NCBI RefSeq assembly: GCF_010500895.1
Contig: NZ_JAAAWO010000008.1
Span: 1 to 64,000 of the forward strand
Direction: 5' to 3'
Length of the DNA: 64,000 bases
Source of the DNA: Alteromonas genovensis
GTDB taxonomy: Bacteria; Pseudomonadota; Gammaproteobacteria; Enterobacterales; Alteromonadaceae
The notes under the pieces are model-generated. The model made no database searches. It saw only the letters and a program-made list of their open reading frames with translations, and was not told the DNA's origin. The position numbers were made by a program, and so were the translations under genes. Below, in pieces: positions 33,889 through 43,800 of the stretch; positions within the stretch are counted from its first letter, which is position 1, and each line of letters starts with the position of its first letter.

Positions 33889-35115
33889 CTAGTCTTTATC
33901 AAGCGCGGCATTGTGAATATGCTTCGCCCATTTTATGGCTTCGTTGTAATAGCTATGAAGTAGGGCCTGATTAACTTTGTGTTTGGCGGCAAATTGCTTA
34001 ATGCCTGCCCATCGCGCGGTCTCAAAATGCTGAGACAAGTTAAGGCACTCCCTGAGTAAATTGGGTTTGCCGCAAAGCGCATCTTTTACATCGTCGTCAA
34101 TCGGTACTTTTTTAACTAAGTCCTCAATACGCTGTTCCATCATGGCGTCGAGCAGTGAGAGCAAACCAGCTAAAAAACCAGTATGGGAATTCTTGTTTTT
34201 GCTCACGGCTAGGTAGGCTAGTTCGCAAAATTTTGCCCTAACTAAAGCCATCTGCATGAGTTCGGTAGGCTGACCTTTGCTTAGGTTTGCTAAGGCAAGC
34301 AACGAGAGAAACTTCTTAACTTCTACTTCGCCCATGAAATTTAATGCGTGCTTGAGCGAATTGATTGTGTGGCGTTTATTAACCATTGGGTTGTTGATAA
34401 ACCGCAGCAGTAAATACGTTAACGATGGGTCTCTTTCCATGATGGTTTTAACTTTTTCAAGGTCAAGAGACGCCTCACTACTTAGTGCCAGTAGCTCTAA
34501 CATTGTAAGGTTGTTTGGGCCTAATTTGCGATGCCTTACAATTTCAGGCCTTGCAAGGAAATAGCCTTGAAAGTAGTCGAACCCCATTTCCTTAAACTTA
34601 TGGAACTCTTCGTAGGTTTCAATCTTTTCTGCCACTAACTTCATTTTGTTCGCTTTAAAGCGTTCCACTAGCGCAGGAATTTTGTCGTGAGCTATCTCTG
34701 TAATATCAATCTTAACCACGCTAGTAAAGGGCATAAAAGCTTCCCACTTACCATGCATGTCGTAATCATCAAGGGCAATGGGGTAGCCTAGCCCGCGAAT
34801 GTGTTTGCACGCGGCTACAAGGGCATCATCTACATTGACCGTTTCTACAATCTCTATAACCACTTTGTTGGCGTCTAGTGAGGTAGGAAAACGAAACATG
34901 AGCGTATCGCGATGAAAGTTAATGAAGGCTTTTTTGTCCCCAGTAATTTCTTCAATACCAAGACTAAGGTGTGTAGACGTGAGTATTTTAGACGTTGCTT
35001 CGTCGGGAGGAATGTCTGGAAAGCAATTATCTTCACCTACGCGAAAGAGCAGTTCGTAAGCGTAAACTTCCCTATTTACATTAAATATTGGCTGTCTGGC
35101 GACGTATGCAAACAT
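33889..35115 (-). CDS. EAL-HDOD protein, catalytic residues kept
   Basis: A 408-residue paralogue of the neighbouring gene with the same EAL-HDOD layout. It keeps the expected EAL catalytic set: E in YELLFR, N in FINFHRDTL, E in IEIVET, DD in IALDDYD, K in VVKIDIT, E in AEKIET and Q in FQGYF. c-di-GMP phosphodiesterase activity is therefore plausible. The HDOD half contains LLLRFINNPMVNKRH and LNFMGEVEVKKFLSLLAL. It is soluble, without membrane helices. The pair suggests duplication followed by loss of catalysis in one copy. Motility or pilus control is the family precedent. Confidence 0.87.
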   Translation of the reverse strand: MFAYVARQPIFNVNREVYAYELLFRVGEDNCFPDIPPDEATSKILTSTHLSLGIEEITGDKKAFINFHRDTLMFRFPTSLDANKVVIEIVETVNVDDALVAACKHIRGLGYPIALDDYDMHGKWEAFMPFTSVVKIDITEIAHDKIPALVERFKANKMKLVAEKIETYEEFHKFKEMGFDYFQGYFLARPEIVRHRKLGPNNLTMLELLALSSEASLDLEKVKTIMERDPSLTYLLLRFINNPMVNKRHTINSLKHALNFMGEVEVKKFLSLLALANLSKGQPTELMQMALVRAKFCELAYLAVSKNKNSHTGFLAGLLSLLDAMMEQRIEDLVKKVPIDDDVKDALCGKPNLLRECLNLSQHFETARWAGIKQFAAKHKVNQALLHSYYNEAIKWAKHIHNAALDKD

Positions 35116-35565
35116 AATTATCCTTGAGCAATCTTTCTAGGCAATGAGGTTATTGTTGTTTTTAATGCCTGTTACTGCATATAAATGCGCGAGATGACAG
35201 TACAGTTCACTCAATATCACACTATATAACAACAAGATTACATGCTGGGTTAAACGTGTACAACGTTTTACTCTACTATCTGTTATTTTTGCTCTTATCT
35301 TTGTTCTTAGGTGGGCTCTTATTTTAAGCTTGTTGTTTGCTTTCATTATCGACGTCTATTGTTAACTTTTGCGTTTACTATATCGCTAAGCCGCAATTAA
35401 GTGAGACCAAAAGTGAACGATCTATACGGAATTGCGGTATACTTAGGTAATGTTAAAGACCTAATATTGAAACGCGGTAATAGTGTTGAAATTGGCGTAT
35501 ACATATTGAAAATGTCGGTAAAGATATTTTATCATTGGTATTTGATGATATGTTGTTAGGGATTT

Positions 35566-35593
35566 GAACTTTTTTTTGATTTACAGGTCTTGA
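35566..35593 (+). promoter_or_regulatory. Sigma-E-type promoter of rpoH
   Basis: GAACTT (35566-35571), a 15-bp spacer and GTCTTGA (35587-35593) match the sigma-E pattern and closely resemble E. coli rpoH promoter P3 in both hexamers and spacing. Transcription would start near 35600, about 110 bp before the rpoH ATG. The rest of the 593-bp gap upstream is A+T-rich and holds no convincing gene. Confidence 0.7.
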
Positions 35594-35708
35594 TACTGTA
35601 ACAGTTGTCCCCATACCAACATATCGTTTGGGCTTCTTTTCTTTTATTTAGGTCTCTCGCAGTTCACATTACATAAGTAGTGAAGAACGGTGATTAATGA
35701 GGTGAACA

Positions 35709-36566
35709 ATGAGCAACAACTTGCAATCAATGGCGTTATCAGTGCCACACAGCGGTAGCATCGAAGGCTACATGCAGGCTGTAGGTCGCATTGATATGCT
35801 TACTGCCGACCAAGAGCGTCAGTTAGCTGTACGCCTTCGCGAAGACGAAGATTTAGAGGCAGCGCGTCAATTAGTGATGTCGCACCTTCGCTTTGTTGTG
35901 CATATTGCAAAATCTTATTCAGGTTATGGATTACCGCAAGCTGATCTTATTCAAGAAGGCAATATTGGTCTAATGAAAGCGGTTAAGCGATTCGACCCTA
36001 CGGTGGGTGTACGCTTAGTTTCTTTTGCCGTTCATTGGATAAAAGCCGAAATACATGAGTTTGTATTAAAAAATTGGCGCATCGTTAAAGTGGCGACAAC
36101 AAAAGCTCAGCGTAAACTTTTCTTCAACCTGCGCAAAGCGAAAAAGCGCCTAGGTTGGTTTACCCACGCAGAAGTGCAAACCGTAGCGAACGAACTTGGT
36201 GTGAGTACCAAGGAAGTGCTGCAAATGGAAGCACGCATGAGCAGCCAAGATCAGGCATTTGATTTGTCGGCCGACGAAGACGAAACCGGCAACTTTGCGC
36301 CTGTCCAATTTTTGGAAGACAAAACTGCTGATGTAGAAACTGACGTTATTAATAACGATTGGGATACCGCAGCAAGCAAACGTTTATATTCAGCGATTAA
36401 AACGCTGGACGAGCGCAGCCAAGATATTATCGAAACACGCTGGTTGGCTGATAACAAAATTACGTTGCAAGATTTAGCGAATAAGTACGAAGTCTCTGCA
36501 GAACGCGTTCGTCAGATTGAAAAGAACGCGATGAAAAAACTGCAAGCAGCAATGGTTGCAGCCTAA
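35709..36566 (+). CDS. rpoH: Heat-shock sigma factor sigma-32
   Basis: A 285-residue group 3-like sigma-70 factor. Region 2 reads [13 protein letters not shown] and [11 protein letters not shown], with [20 protein letters not shown] after it. The RpoH box [15 protein letters not shown] is complete, and region 4.2 ends in [16 protein letters not shown]. It directs RNA polymerase to heat-shock genes. The ATG follows tgaggtgaaca. A sigma-E-like promoter lies upstream and a strong intrinsic terminator downstream. Confidence 0.97.
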   Translation: MSNNLQSMALSVPHSGSIEGYMQAVGRIDMLTADQERQLAVRLREDEDLEAARQLVMSHLRFVVHIAKSYSGYGLPQADLIQEGNIGLMKAVKRFDPTVGVRLVSFAVHWIKAEIHEFVLKNWRIVKVATTKAQRKLFFNLRKAKKRLGWFTHAEVQTVANELGVSTKEVLQMEARMSSQDQAFDLSADEDETGNFAPVQFLEDKTADVETDVINNDWDTAASKRLYSAIKTLDERSQDIIETRWLADNKITLQDLANKYEVSAERVRQIEKNAMKKLQAAMVAA

Positions 36567-36614
36567 CGAATTTAGGGGTGGCTAGTTGAGCTGACCTAGA
36601 TCAAAGACAACAAT

Positions 36615-36649
36615 AAAAGCGCCTTACTTCATCAGTAGGCGCTTTTTTT
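36615..36649 (+). terminator. Intrinsic terminator of rpoH
   Basis: Stem aaagcgcctta(c) with (g)taggcgcttt, followed by a run of seven T residues, about 50 bp after the rpoH stop. The A run on the other side could also end the convergent GNAT gene. Confidence 0.92.
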
Positions 36650-36668
36650 ATGTCTTTATGTCTTATCT

Positions 36669-37583
36669 TTATTCTTTATCGGATACCTCAGGCGGAAGCA
36701 CCCAAAATACGCCTTCAAATTCTGCTACTGCGGTATCGTTATCAAGAATAGCCACGCTGAGCTCGAAACGGGCTTTTTTATTTTTTTGCAGCGGTGCAAA
36801 TTTGCCAGACAGTGTTTCGATATTGCAGATAGCTCTTGGCTTCATTGTAATTGGCTTGTGGTAATGAATATCCCCATCGCCCAATACAATATCACCACTT
36901 AAACCACGCTCTTTAAGCTGAAGGTATATGAGTCCCCAGCCAGTGAGTGTGGCTAATGAAAAAATACTTCCCGCAAACATGGTGCCGTGAATATTAATGT
37001 TTTTGTTTAATGAGGCTCTGGTTTCCAGCGTTCGTCCCGTGTACTGATACAATTTAATACCCATGTGTTCAGTGATAGGGATAGTTTCCGACCAGGTTTC
37101 CTGAAGTGCTTTACACCATTTAGGGTGAAGCACCAGCGTATTATTTTCTGTGAATTTTTTCACCATCTGCTGGCGCTTTAGCATGCCCAGTTCGTTGGGT
37201 GCTTCTCGTTCAACAACAAAACCGCAGGAGGCAAAAAAATCAATGGAGATTTCACGGCTATTTGTTACAGCACGCACTGCGCCGAGGTCTTTGGCTACAT
37301 TCTCAAGCGCAACCATCACCATTTTACCTAAGCCTTTACGCATATGGTCGTTGTGAACGGCAATATGCCTTATTTGCGCTTCTTCTGCGGTATTTAAATG
37401 CACTCGGCCGCAGGCAACAATTTCGTTTTTTCTATTGGTAATAATACGATGTTCTGCAACTTGTTCGTATTCGTCTTTCTCTGAGCCAGGGGGGAAATTC
37501 CACGGTTGACGCAAATGCTCCCAACGAAAATGAAAATAGGCTTCAAATTCTGCATCACTTTTCGGTGTTACAACCTTGTACAC
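36669..37583 (-). CDS. Fused GNAT acetyltransferase and hotdog thioesterase (YiiD-like)
   Basis: A 304-residue two-domain protein. Residues 1-150 form a GNAT acetyltransferase, with acetyl-CoA loop RKGLGK after RHIAVHND. Residues 165-300 form a hotdog-fold thioesterase-like domain with NKNINIHGTMFAGSIFSLATLTGWG. The same fusion is found in E. coli YiiD. Both domains use acyl-CoA, so acyl-group transfer and hydrolysis in one protein is plausible, but substrates are unknown. A GTG at 37581-37583 is the apparent start. Confidence 0.85.
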   Translation of the reverse strand: MYKVVTPKSDAEFEAYFHFRWEHLRQPWNFPPGSEKDEYEQVAEHRIITNRKNEIVACGRVHLNTAEEAQIRHIAVHNDHMRKGLGKMVMVALENVAKDLGAVRAVTNSREISIDFFASCGFVVEREAPNELGMLKRQQMVKKFTENNTLVLHPKWCKALQETWSETIPITEHMGIKLYQYTGRTLETRASLNKNINIHGTMFAGSIFSLATLTGWGLIYLQLKERGLSGDIVLGDGDIHYHKPITMKPRAICNIETLSGKFAPLQKNKKARFELSVAILDNDTAVAEFEGVFWVLPPEVSDKE

Positions 37584-37688
37584 AATAAACTGGCCTTTTT
37601 TAAAGTCGACTTGGTATTTAAACGTAACCGCGCTATGGGTACAAGTTTAATTATGTAAGCAAATAAAGGCTGCCCTAGCCGTTATGGC

Positions 37689-38126
37689 TTATACATGAAA
37701 TTGAAAGGTTACCGGACCATCATTAATGAGGCCCACCTTCATGTCGGCACCAAATTCCCCCGTTTGAACACGCATTCCTTTTTGTTTAAGTGCGCCAACA
37801 AAGCGTGAGTAAATATCCTCGCCATGGGCAGGTGATGCGCCACGAGAGAAACCAGGTCGATTGCCTTTTTGTGTATCTGCTACCAAAGTAAACTGAGACA
37901 CAACCAGTATTTCACCCTCCACCTGTTCAATATTCAGGTTCATTTTCCCATCGCTATCGCTGAACATGCGGTAGCGGCAGAGTTTATTTGCGAGTTTTTC
38001 AATTTCAGCGTCGCCATCGTCTTTTTCTACGCCCAGAAGTACAAGCATTCCATGGCCGATTTCACCAATAATATTGTTGTCTACGGTAACGTTTGCCTCA
38101 GATACGCGTTGAATTAGTCCTATCAC
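37689..38126 (-). CDS. dtd: D-aminoacyl-tRNA deacylase
   Basis: A 145-residue enzyme that removes D-amino acids (and glycine) from mischarged tRNA. It has IGLIQRVSEANV at the N terminus, the SQFTL active-site motif and the NDGPVTF loop at the C terminus. The start is the GTG at 38124-38126, which overlaps the pip stop (GTGA) and gives the family N terminus. A longer opening to 38174 lies within pip. Translation is probably coupled to pip. Confidence 0.94.
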   Translation of the reverse strand: MIGLIQRVSEANVTVDNNIIGEIGHGMLVLLGVEKDDGDAEIEKLANKLCRYRMFSDSDGKMNLNIEQVEGEILVVSQFTLVADTQKGNRPGFSRGASPAHGEDIYSRFVGALKQKGMRVQTGEFGADMKVGLINDGPVTFQFHV

Positions 38127-39100
38127 TGGGTCTGCTCCTTGAGAAATCGTGACATGTCTCTTGTTGCCCTGCAAAGCGCATAGCCAATACTAGGCTCTGA
38201 GGTGCTGTGACCTGCATCCGGTACTATTTGTAGTTGGCTTTGCCGCCACGCTTTATGTAAGGTCTCAGCAGCTTCCGTTTTACATATCATGTCGTAGCGA
38301 CCGTGGATAATCGTGCCCGGGATATGCGCTATTTTATCAATATTGTCGATGATGTAGTTTTCAGGAATGAAGCATTTGTTGGACAAAAAGTGACACTCTA
38401 ATGTTGCTAAGCACGTAACGAGGTGCATGGGATAGTGGCAATGGGCTTCACCGACTCCCGGCGGCAAGCTTAACCTAGATAAACGCTCTTCCCACTGATA
38501 CCAGCGTCGCAACGCAGCATGTTTGAGTACATCGTTGTTTGACTTCAATACTGCGCTGTAATATTCGCATACTGCATTTGCGTTCAATGGCGCGGGGATG
38601 TCTTTTGTGAACTTGCGATAATGCTCGGGGAAAAGTTGGGCTGCGCATCCGTGTGGAGATAAAAACCATTCCCTGTCTTGTTGGCGAGCAAGAAAGACAC
38701 CTCGTAAAATTAAGCCAGATACATGGGCGGTATACTTTAGTGCGTATAGAAGCGCAAGTGTTGACCCCCATGAGCCGCCAAACAATAAAAATTCTGGAAT
38801 AGCAAGGTGACTGCGTAGGGTGTCAATATCGTCTACGTTTAGCCACGTATCGTTATTGTTGGTATCTGCTAAGGGAGTGGATCGCCCGCAACCGCGCTGT
38901 TCGTAGCCAATAATGCGGTACTTGTTGCTGTCAAAGAAGCTTTTATAATTAGGGGGGAGTCCAGCGCCAGGTCCACCATGAATAAAGAGGACGGGTATTC
39001 CATCTGGATTACCGCTCTGCTCAAAATACAGGGAGTGCCCGTTTCCTACATCAATAAATCCGTCGTCATAGCGGGTTACATCCGGATAAAGTCGTTTCAT
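38123..39100 (-). CDS. pip: Proline iminopeptidase
   Basis: A 325-residue alpha/beta hydrolase of peptidase family S33. It has the oxyanion HGGPGAG, YEQRGCGRS, nucleophile elbow GGSWGSTLAL and the late Asp and His in GRYDMICKT and PDAGHS. It cleaves N-terminal proline from peptides. It is the first gene of the pip-dtd pair, with dtd overlapping its stop by 4 bases. The ATG at 39098-39100 follows gtagaaata. Confidence 0.93.
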   Translation of the reverse strand: MKRLYPDVTRYDDGFIDVGNGHSLYFEQSGNPDGIPVLFIHGGPGAGLPPNYKSFFDSNKYRIIGYEQRGCGRSTPLADTNNNDTWLNVDDIDTLRSHLAIPEFLLFGGSWGSTLALLYALKYTAHVSGLILRGVFLARQQDREWFLSPHGCAAQLFPEHYRKFTKDIPAPLNANAVCEYYSAVLKSNNDVLKHAALRRWYQWEERLSRLSLPPGVGEAHCHYPMHLVTCLATLECHFLSNKCFIPENYIIDNIDKIAHIPGTIIHGRYDMICKTEAAETLHKAWRQSQLQIVPDAGHSTSEPSIGYALCRATRDMSRFLKEQTQ

Positions 39101-39301
39101 TATATTTCTACGCGTTGTGCGAGTGCCTGTTTTAGTTTAGTTTATTATTATGCATGCTGTCGCGTGCCGACACACTGTGCAGTGTTTAACAAGATGCGCA
39201 GTGCTTAACACGTTTTAACCGCCTAAATGATAAGGGGGTTAGTACCGCGCAAGTGTTACACTAGCTAATCATATTATAGTCATAAATGCGAGGATGTTTA
39301 T

Positions 39302-39544
39302 ATGGCAGGTCAAGGATCGGGTGGTAATGTCATTGCCGCTATCTGTAATTTTTTTATTCCCGGGTTGGGACATTTGGTCCAAGGCCGAATTTTAGCAGCG
39401 TTGTTTTTCTTTATTACCGTGGGTGTGTCTTATGCGCTAGCGGCAACTGTCGTGCTTGCTATCATATTTTGGCCCTTAGGCGCATTACTGCATTTAATCA
39501 GTATTATCAGCGCAGCACGCTATAGAGGTGGAGTAACCGTATGA
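39302..39544 (+). CDS. Small two-helix membrane protein (TM2-like)
   Basis: An 80-residue protein with two membrane helices (about 10-30 and 33-68). A FFIPGLGHLVQGR turn resembles TM2-type membrane proteins. Function unknown. Its TGA overlaps the ATG of the next lipoprotein gene, so the two are probably made together. The start follows gaggatgttt. Confidence 0.75.
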   Translation: MAGQGSGGNVIAAICNFFIPGLGHLVQGRILAALFFFITVGVSYALAATVVLAIIFWPLGALLHLISIISAARYRGGVTV

Positions 39545-40179
39545 GATTACTAGCAACCGTGTTTGTCGCGGCACTGACTCTTACAGGCTGTCAGTCTGCG
39601 TACTATGCAGCTTGGGAGAAAGTGGGTGTAGAAAAGCGAGACATTCTTGTTGATCGTGTCGACAATGCAAAAGAATCTCAAGAAGACGCGCAGGAGCAAT
39701 TTAGCTCTGCACTAGAAGCGTTTAGTGCTGCGGTAGCATTTGATGGTGGTGAATTAGAAGACGTTTACGACAATCTAAATGGCCAGTATCAAGACAGTGT
39801 CGCCGCTGCAGAAGAAGTAACGGCGCGCATTGATAAGGTAGAAAGCGTAGCAGAAGCCCTGTTTGATGAGTGGCAAGAAGAGCTAGAAAAATATCAAAGT
39901 GGTTCTTTAAAGCGAGATAGTGCTGCCAAGCTTCGTGAAACTCAGCGTCGTTATTCGTCGTTGATGAGTGCTATGCGCAAAGCCGAGAGTAAAATGCCGC
40001 CCGTGCTAGATGCGCTTCAAGATAATGTGCTTTATTTAAAGCACAATCTAAACGCCAGCGCTATTGGTGCCCTTCAAGGCGAGCTCTCGACTATTGAAGA
40101 CAATGTCGCTCAACTGCTTAGCCAGATGAACTCTGCCATAGCAGAATCAGATGCATTTATAGCGTCTATGAAAAACTAG
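39541..40179 (+). CDS. DUF2959 lipoprotein
   Basis: A 212-residue protein with a lipoprotein signal (lipobox LTGC, Cys 17). The mature part is rich in Glu, Ala and Ser and predicted almost entirely helical/coiled coil. YYAAWEKVGVEKRDILVDRV at its start matches DUF2959. It is likely anchored in the outer membrane and exposed to the periplasm. No enzymatic motif is seen. It overlaps the upstream TM2-like gene, which suggests the two work together at the envelope. Confidence 0.85.
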   Translation: MRLLATVFVAALTLTGCQSAYYAAWEKVGVEKRDILVDRVDNAKESQEDAQEQFSSALEAFSAAVAFDGGELEDVYDNLNGQYQDSVAAAEEVTARIDKVESVAEALFDEWQEELEKYQSGSLKRDSAAKLRETQRRYSSLMSAMRKAESKMPPVLDALQDNVLYLKHNLNASAIGALQGELSTIEDNVAQLLSQMNSAIAESDAFIASMKN

Positions 40180-40589
40180 GGGACAAGTCCCGAACTACAG
40201 GTTTACAAGGCCAATGACAAAGAGCGTTAGCTAAATCGGGACTGTAACTTATCAAATATAGTTTGAATTAATATTTGTAGTAGGCTGTCTATTTTTTAGC
40301 CAATTAGTTCGGTGGTTTTAGGACATACCCTAGTCACCGGATTATTATACTCATCAGCTCGGCACTACCTGCGATATCAAATGCCCATCCCCTGCATTAT
40401 TTTTAAGTGGGCTCTATGCGCGTCTCGACTAATCTATTTTTACCTGGAGCTCCTGTGAAGTATGGCTTATGAGCGTCAATAGATGTGGTTTATTGCTTGG
40501 TCCGGCAATTGCTACAAGCGTAAAATATTATCCTTTTTATTTTAGTCTTTTGTCTACTGTTCTCTACTTCCATCAGCCCTTACACTAAA

Positions 40590-40620
40590 TTAACTTAAGT
40601 GTATAAAATATACATGTTAA
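40590..40620 (+). promoter_or_regulatory. A+T-rich inverted repeat upstream of the giant gene
   Basis: A perfect tgtata-aaa-tataca palindrome (600-614 of this kilobase) is flanked by ttaac and gttaa, about 200 bp before the adhesin start. It is an operator candidate only. The rest of the 632-bp gap (40180-40811) shows no gene and no c-di-GMP riboswitch core that I could find. Confidence 0.35.
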
Positions 40621-40811
40621 TTCCGTTTAAACACAGGTGTTTGCTGTTGACTCTATCACGTGAAGCTATTCCTTCTGCCCATATCAAATGCTAAATTTTG
40701 AGCAAATCTCCGTCGGGTCTTAAAACATAAACTGATGAAACCAAGCATAAAAATATAACTGCAATTAACGGAAGTTAATTGGCTCTTAATGATAAAGATA
40801 AAAGGAAAGAC

Positions 40812-43800
40812 ATGAAGCGCCCACTGTCCAATGCCATAATTGGTACCTCATTGCTATTAGGTGCAATGCAAAGTGTGCAAGCAGCCACCCCTGTTGTGAC
40901 TAATTCACCGCCACAAAGTGCGTTTATTGGTGAAACATTTTGTTATGACGTTTCCTTGAGTAACACAGGAACGACAGGGTATGGCCCTTATTTTCGAGTT
41001 ATTCATGATGCCGACCTAACATTTAACGATGCGACATTTATAGGTAGTAATAGCGCTACGGTTAATGTTGGCATATTTGACACAGTTGCGAACAACAATG
41101 AACTTGAAGATCCTATCACTGCGCAGACCGTTGCCGGAACAGAAGGCTTCAGTTTTTCAACTGTAGATATACCTGTTGGTTCGGTGGTGGCAAACGGCCC
41201 TAATCTAACTACCAATGTTTGTTTCACCATCGACAGTAATGCAACGCCAGCGGAAGCATTTGCTATCGAGGTAACGCCTGTTTATGAGTTTGGCGATACA
41301 GCAACAGGTGATAACGGTCCAATAGTGGGAACAACGCAAACTGCCTCGGTTGAGGCTGCACTTTATCAAGTATCCACGCAAAGCTCTGCTGCGGAAAACG
41401 AGCTCGCTGCAGGCCCAAGTTTTTCAGCAACCGTTACCCATGTAGTTGATGTGGCAAATGGCCCCACGATAGATAACTTGCAGTTCACAGACGATTTAGA
41501 CAACGCTGTTCAGTATAGCGCCCAAGCTACGGTAACCGGTGGAACTGGGTGCGCTATAAATAGTGAACCTTCTACGTCCAGTACTGGTGGCACTTTAGAT
41601 GTTTCGTGTGATTCTGCTACGGGAACAAGTAGCGAAAATGATGTGCGCGTCAGCTACCCCATGCATTTTACTAATGTACTAGATGCGCAGCAGTGTAGTG
41701 TTTCAAGTATTGAGCATCCGCTAGATTTTAATGCTAGCTATAATGGTACTGGGCTCACTCAAATTTCAAGCAGCGATACAGTTACAGCAAAGCATGTTGC
41801 GATACAGCAAGGTGTGGGCGCCAATCAATCAAGCCCTGGCAATACGCTTACCGTTACTAACTCAATTCAAATTTCTGACTACATATCGGTAGATTCTTTA
41901 ACACTTAACGACACCATTGCCGATGGCGTGAACTTTTCATCCGATATCACCGTCAGCTATGGCGGAAACACGTTTAATATACCAAGACCTGCTTCAACTA
42001 CAGATGCCAGTCAAAGTGAGACGATAACTTATGGCATAACTGACGTAACAGGCACGCTTTCAGGTGGAAGCGTTTTAGCGGTATCTTACACTGTTGATAT
42101 TCAGCAAACCTACGTTGGTGGATATGCGGGGGTTGATAGTAACGCCCCCGTAGTTGCTAACGATTCGCTATCATTTACTCAAAGTGCACAATATGACGTA
42201 GCGAGTGGTGCGTCGAGCTGCTTGGAAGGGTCAAGTGCTGCAGTCTCCATTGAAGGTATTCGTACCTCTAAATCTCTTGTCGATAGTAACGGCGGTACAA
42301 CCTCAAAACTCCTGCAGTACGCGCCGGGAGAAAGCGTTACCTATCGTCTACGTATGGATATTCCTTCTGGCGATACCAACGACATCGTATTTAAAGATTT
42401 TCTACCTTTACCTGTATTCGTGATCCCGGAAACGACTGTCGATACACGCTCAAATATCGATAGCAACACCAGCTTCTCTTATACCGCTGAAAATACGGTA
42501 ACATCGTTCACACCTACGATCACTGTATCAGCAACTGAAAACAGCGTAACGCTAGACTGGGGAAATATTTCCACCACCACACCCGAAGTGCTTGAAGTTG
42601 ATTTTACTGTTGAGGTTACCGACGAGCCTTACGCTGACGGTCTCAGGTTAGCTAACTTATTCCAAGGAACATCAACTAATACACCCGACGCAGTCAGTGC
42701 CGATCTTAAATCTGCTGAGATAATAGTCCGTGCACCAGAATTGACCGTTTCACTTGCTACTTCTGCAGGAAATGTAGATGCCGGTGATACGGTCCAATAC
42801 ACCTTAACAGTAACTAACGAAGGTGGTGCTACATCATTTGACACAACCGCCAGTGTTCCTATCGTTTCTGGCGTGGCTTCGCAGAACGTTGTATCTGCAA
42901 CAGTCGATGGGGATGGTGTGGCCTTGGGCAGCGGCTCGCTAGCAGATGGTACTTACAGTATACAGAACCTCGCCGCAGGTGAAGTTTACGTGCTTACCTT
43001 TACTCAAGATATTGCACAAACTGCAGAGCCTAACGATGTCATCACGTCAGAAGCGACGATTGATTGGGCTTCTGCACAGGGTCAGGCCGCGACCTTTGAC
43101 CCGCAAAAAGATAATGCATCGGTCACTGTTTCAGATATCGCTATTGCTTCAACCATAGTAAGTCCCATGGGGAATGTTGTGGTAGGTGACACCGTACAAT
43201 ATCGAATAGACGTCACCCTGCCAGAAGGTACTACGAACGACCTAACCGTTGATATGACGTTACCTGCTGGCTTTGAATACAGCAATACGTTAACAGTAGA
43301 TTCTACCGGGTTTGATGGAACCGTTAGTGCCAGCCCTACCGTGACATCGTCTGGCAATGTAGCAACTGGACAAACCGTTAAAGCTGTGTTTAACGGCAGT
43401 ACAACCACTAATAACGATAACGATCCAAGCGATAATACATTGTCATTAACGCTTGAAGCTTTGGTGCAAGATGTCACACAAAATGCCGCTACAACGACAA
43501 CGCAAAGCAAACAGTTACAGGTAAATGCGGGAACCAATAATACCAACAACAATGCGTCAGCTACGTCAACTAACCAGTTCTCTGAGCACGTGTTACGTAC
43601 AACAACAAGCGTGGCGCCGCGCTCTGGCGTAGAAGCAGGCGATACGGTAACCGTAACTATCGATGTTGAAAATACAGGTACAGCTACCGCTTATGATGTT
43701 AACGTTGTCAGCAATGTAAATACTGATATTTTCACAAATGTAACCGAAGGAACAACCCCATCTGGGTTTACGTACGCACTTCAAAATTCACCAGACAGAG

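Noticed and set aside
35137-35346. 69-residue minus-strand frame upstream of rpoH
   Set aside because: A+T-rich gap DNA with no ribosome site or recognisable domain.
40180-40778. c-di-GMP riboswitch before the adhesin
   Set aside because: Searched by eye for the GEMM conserved core and its two hairpins; not found.
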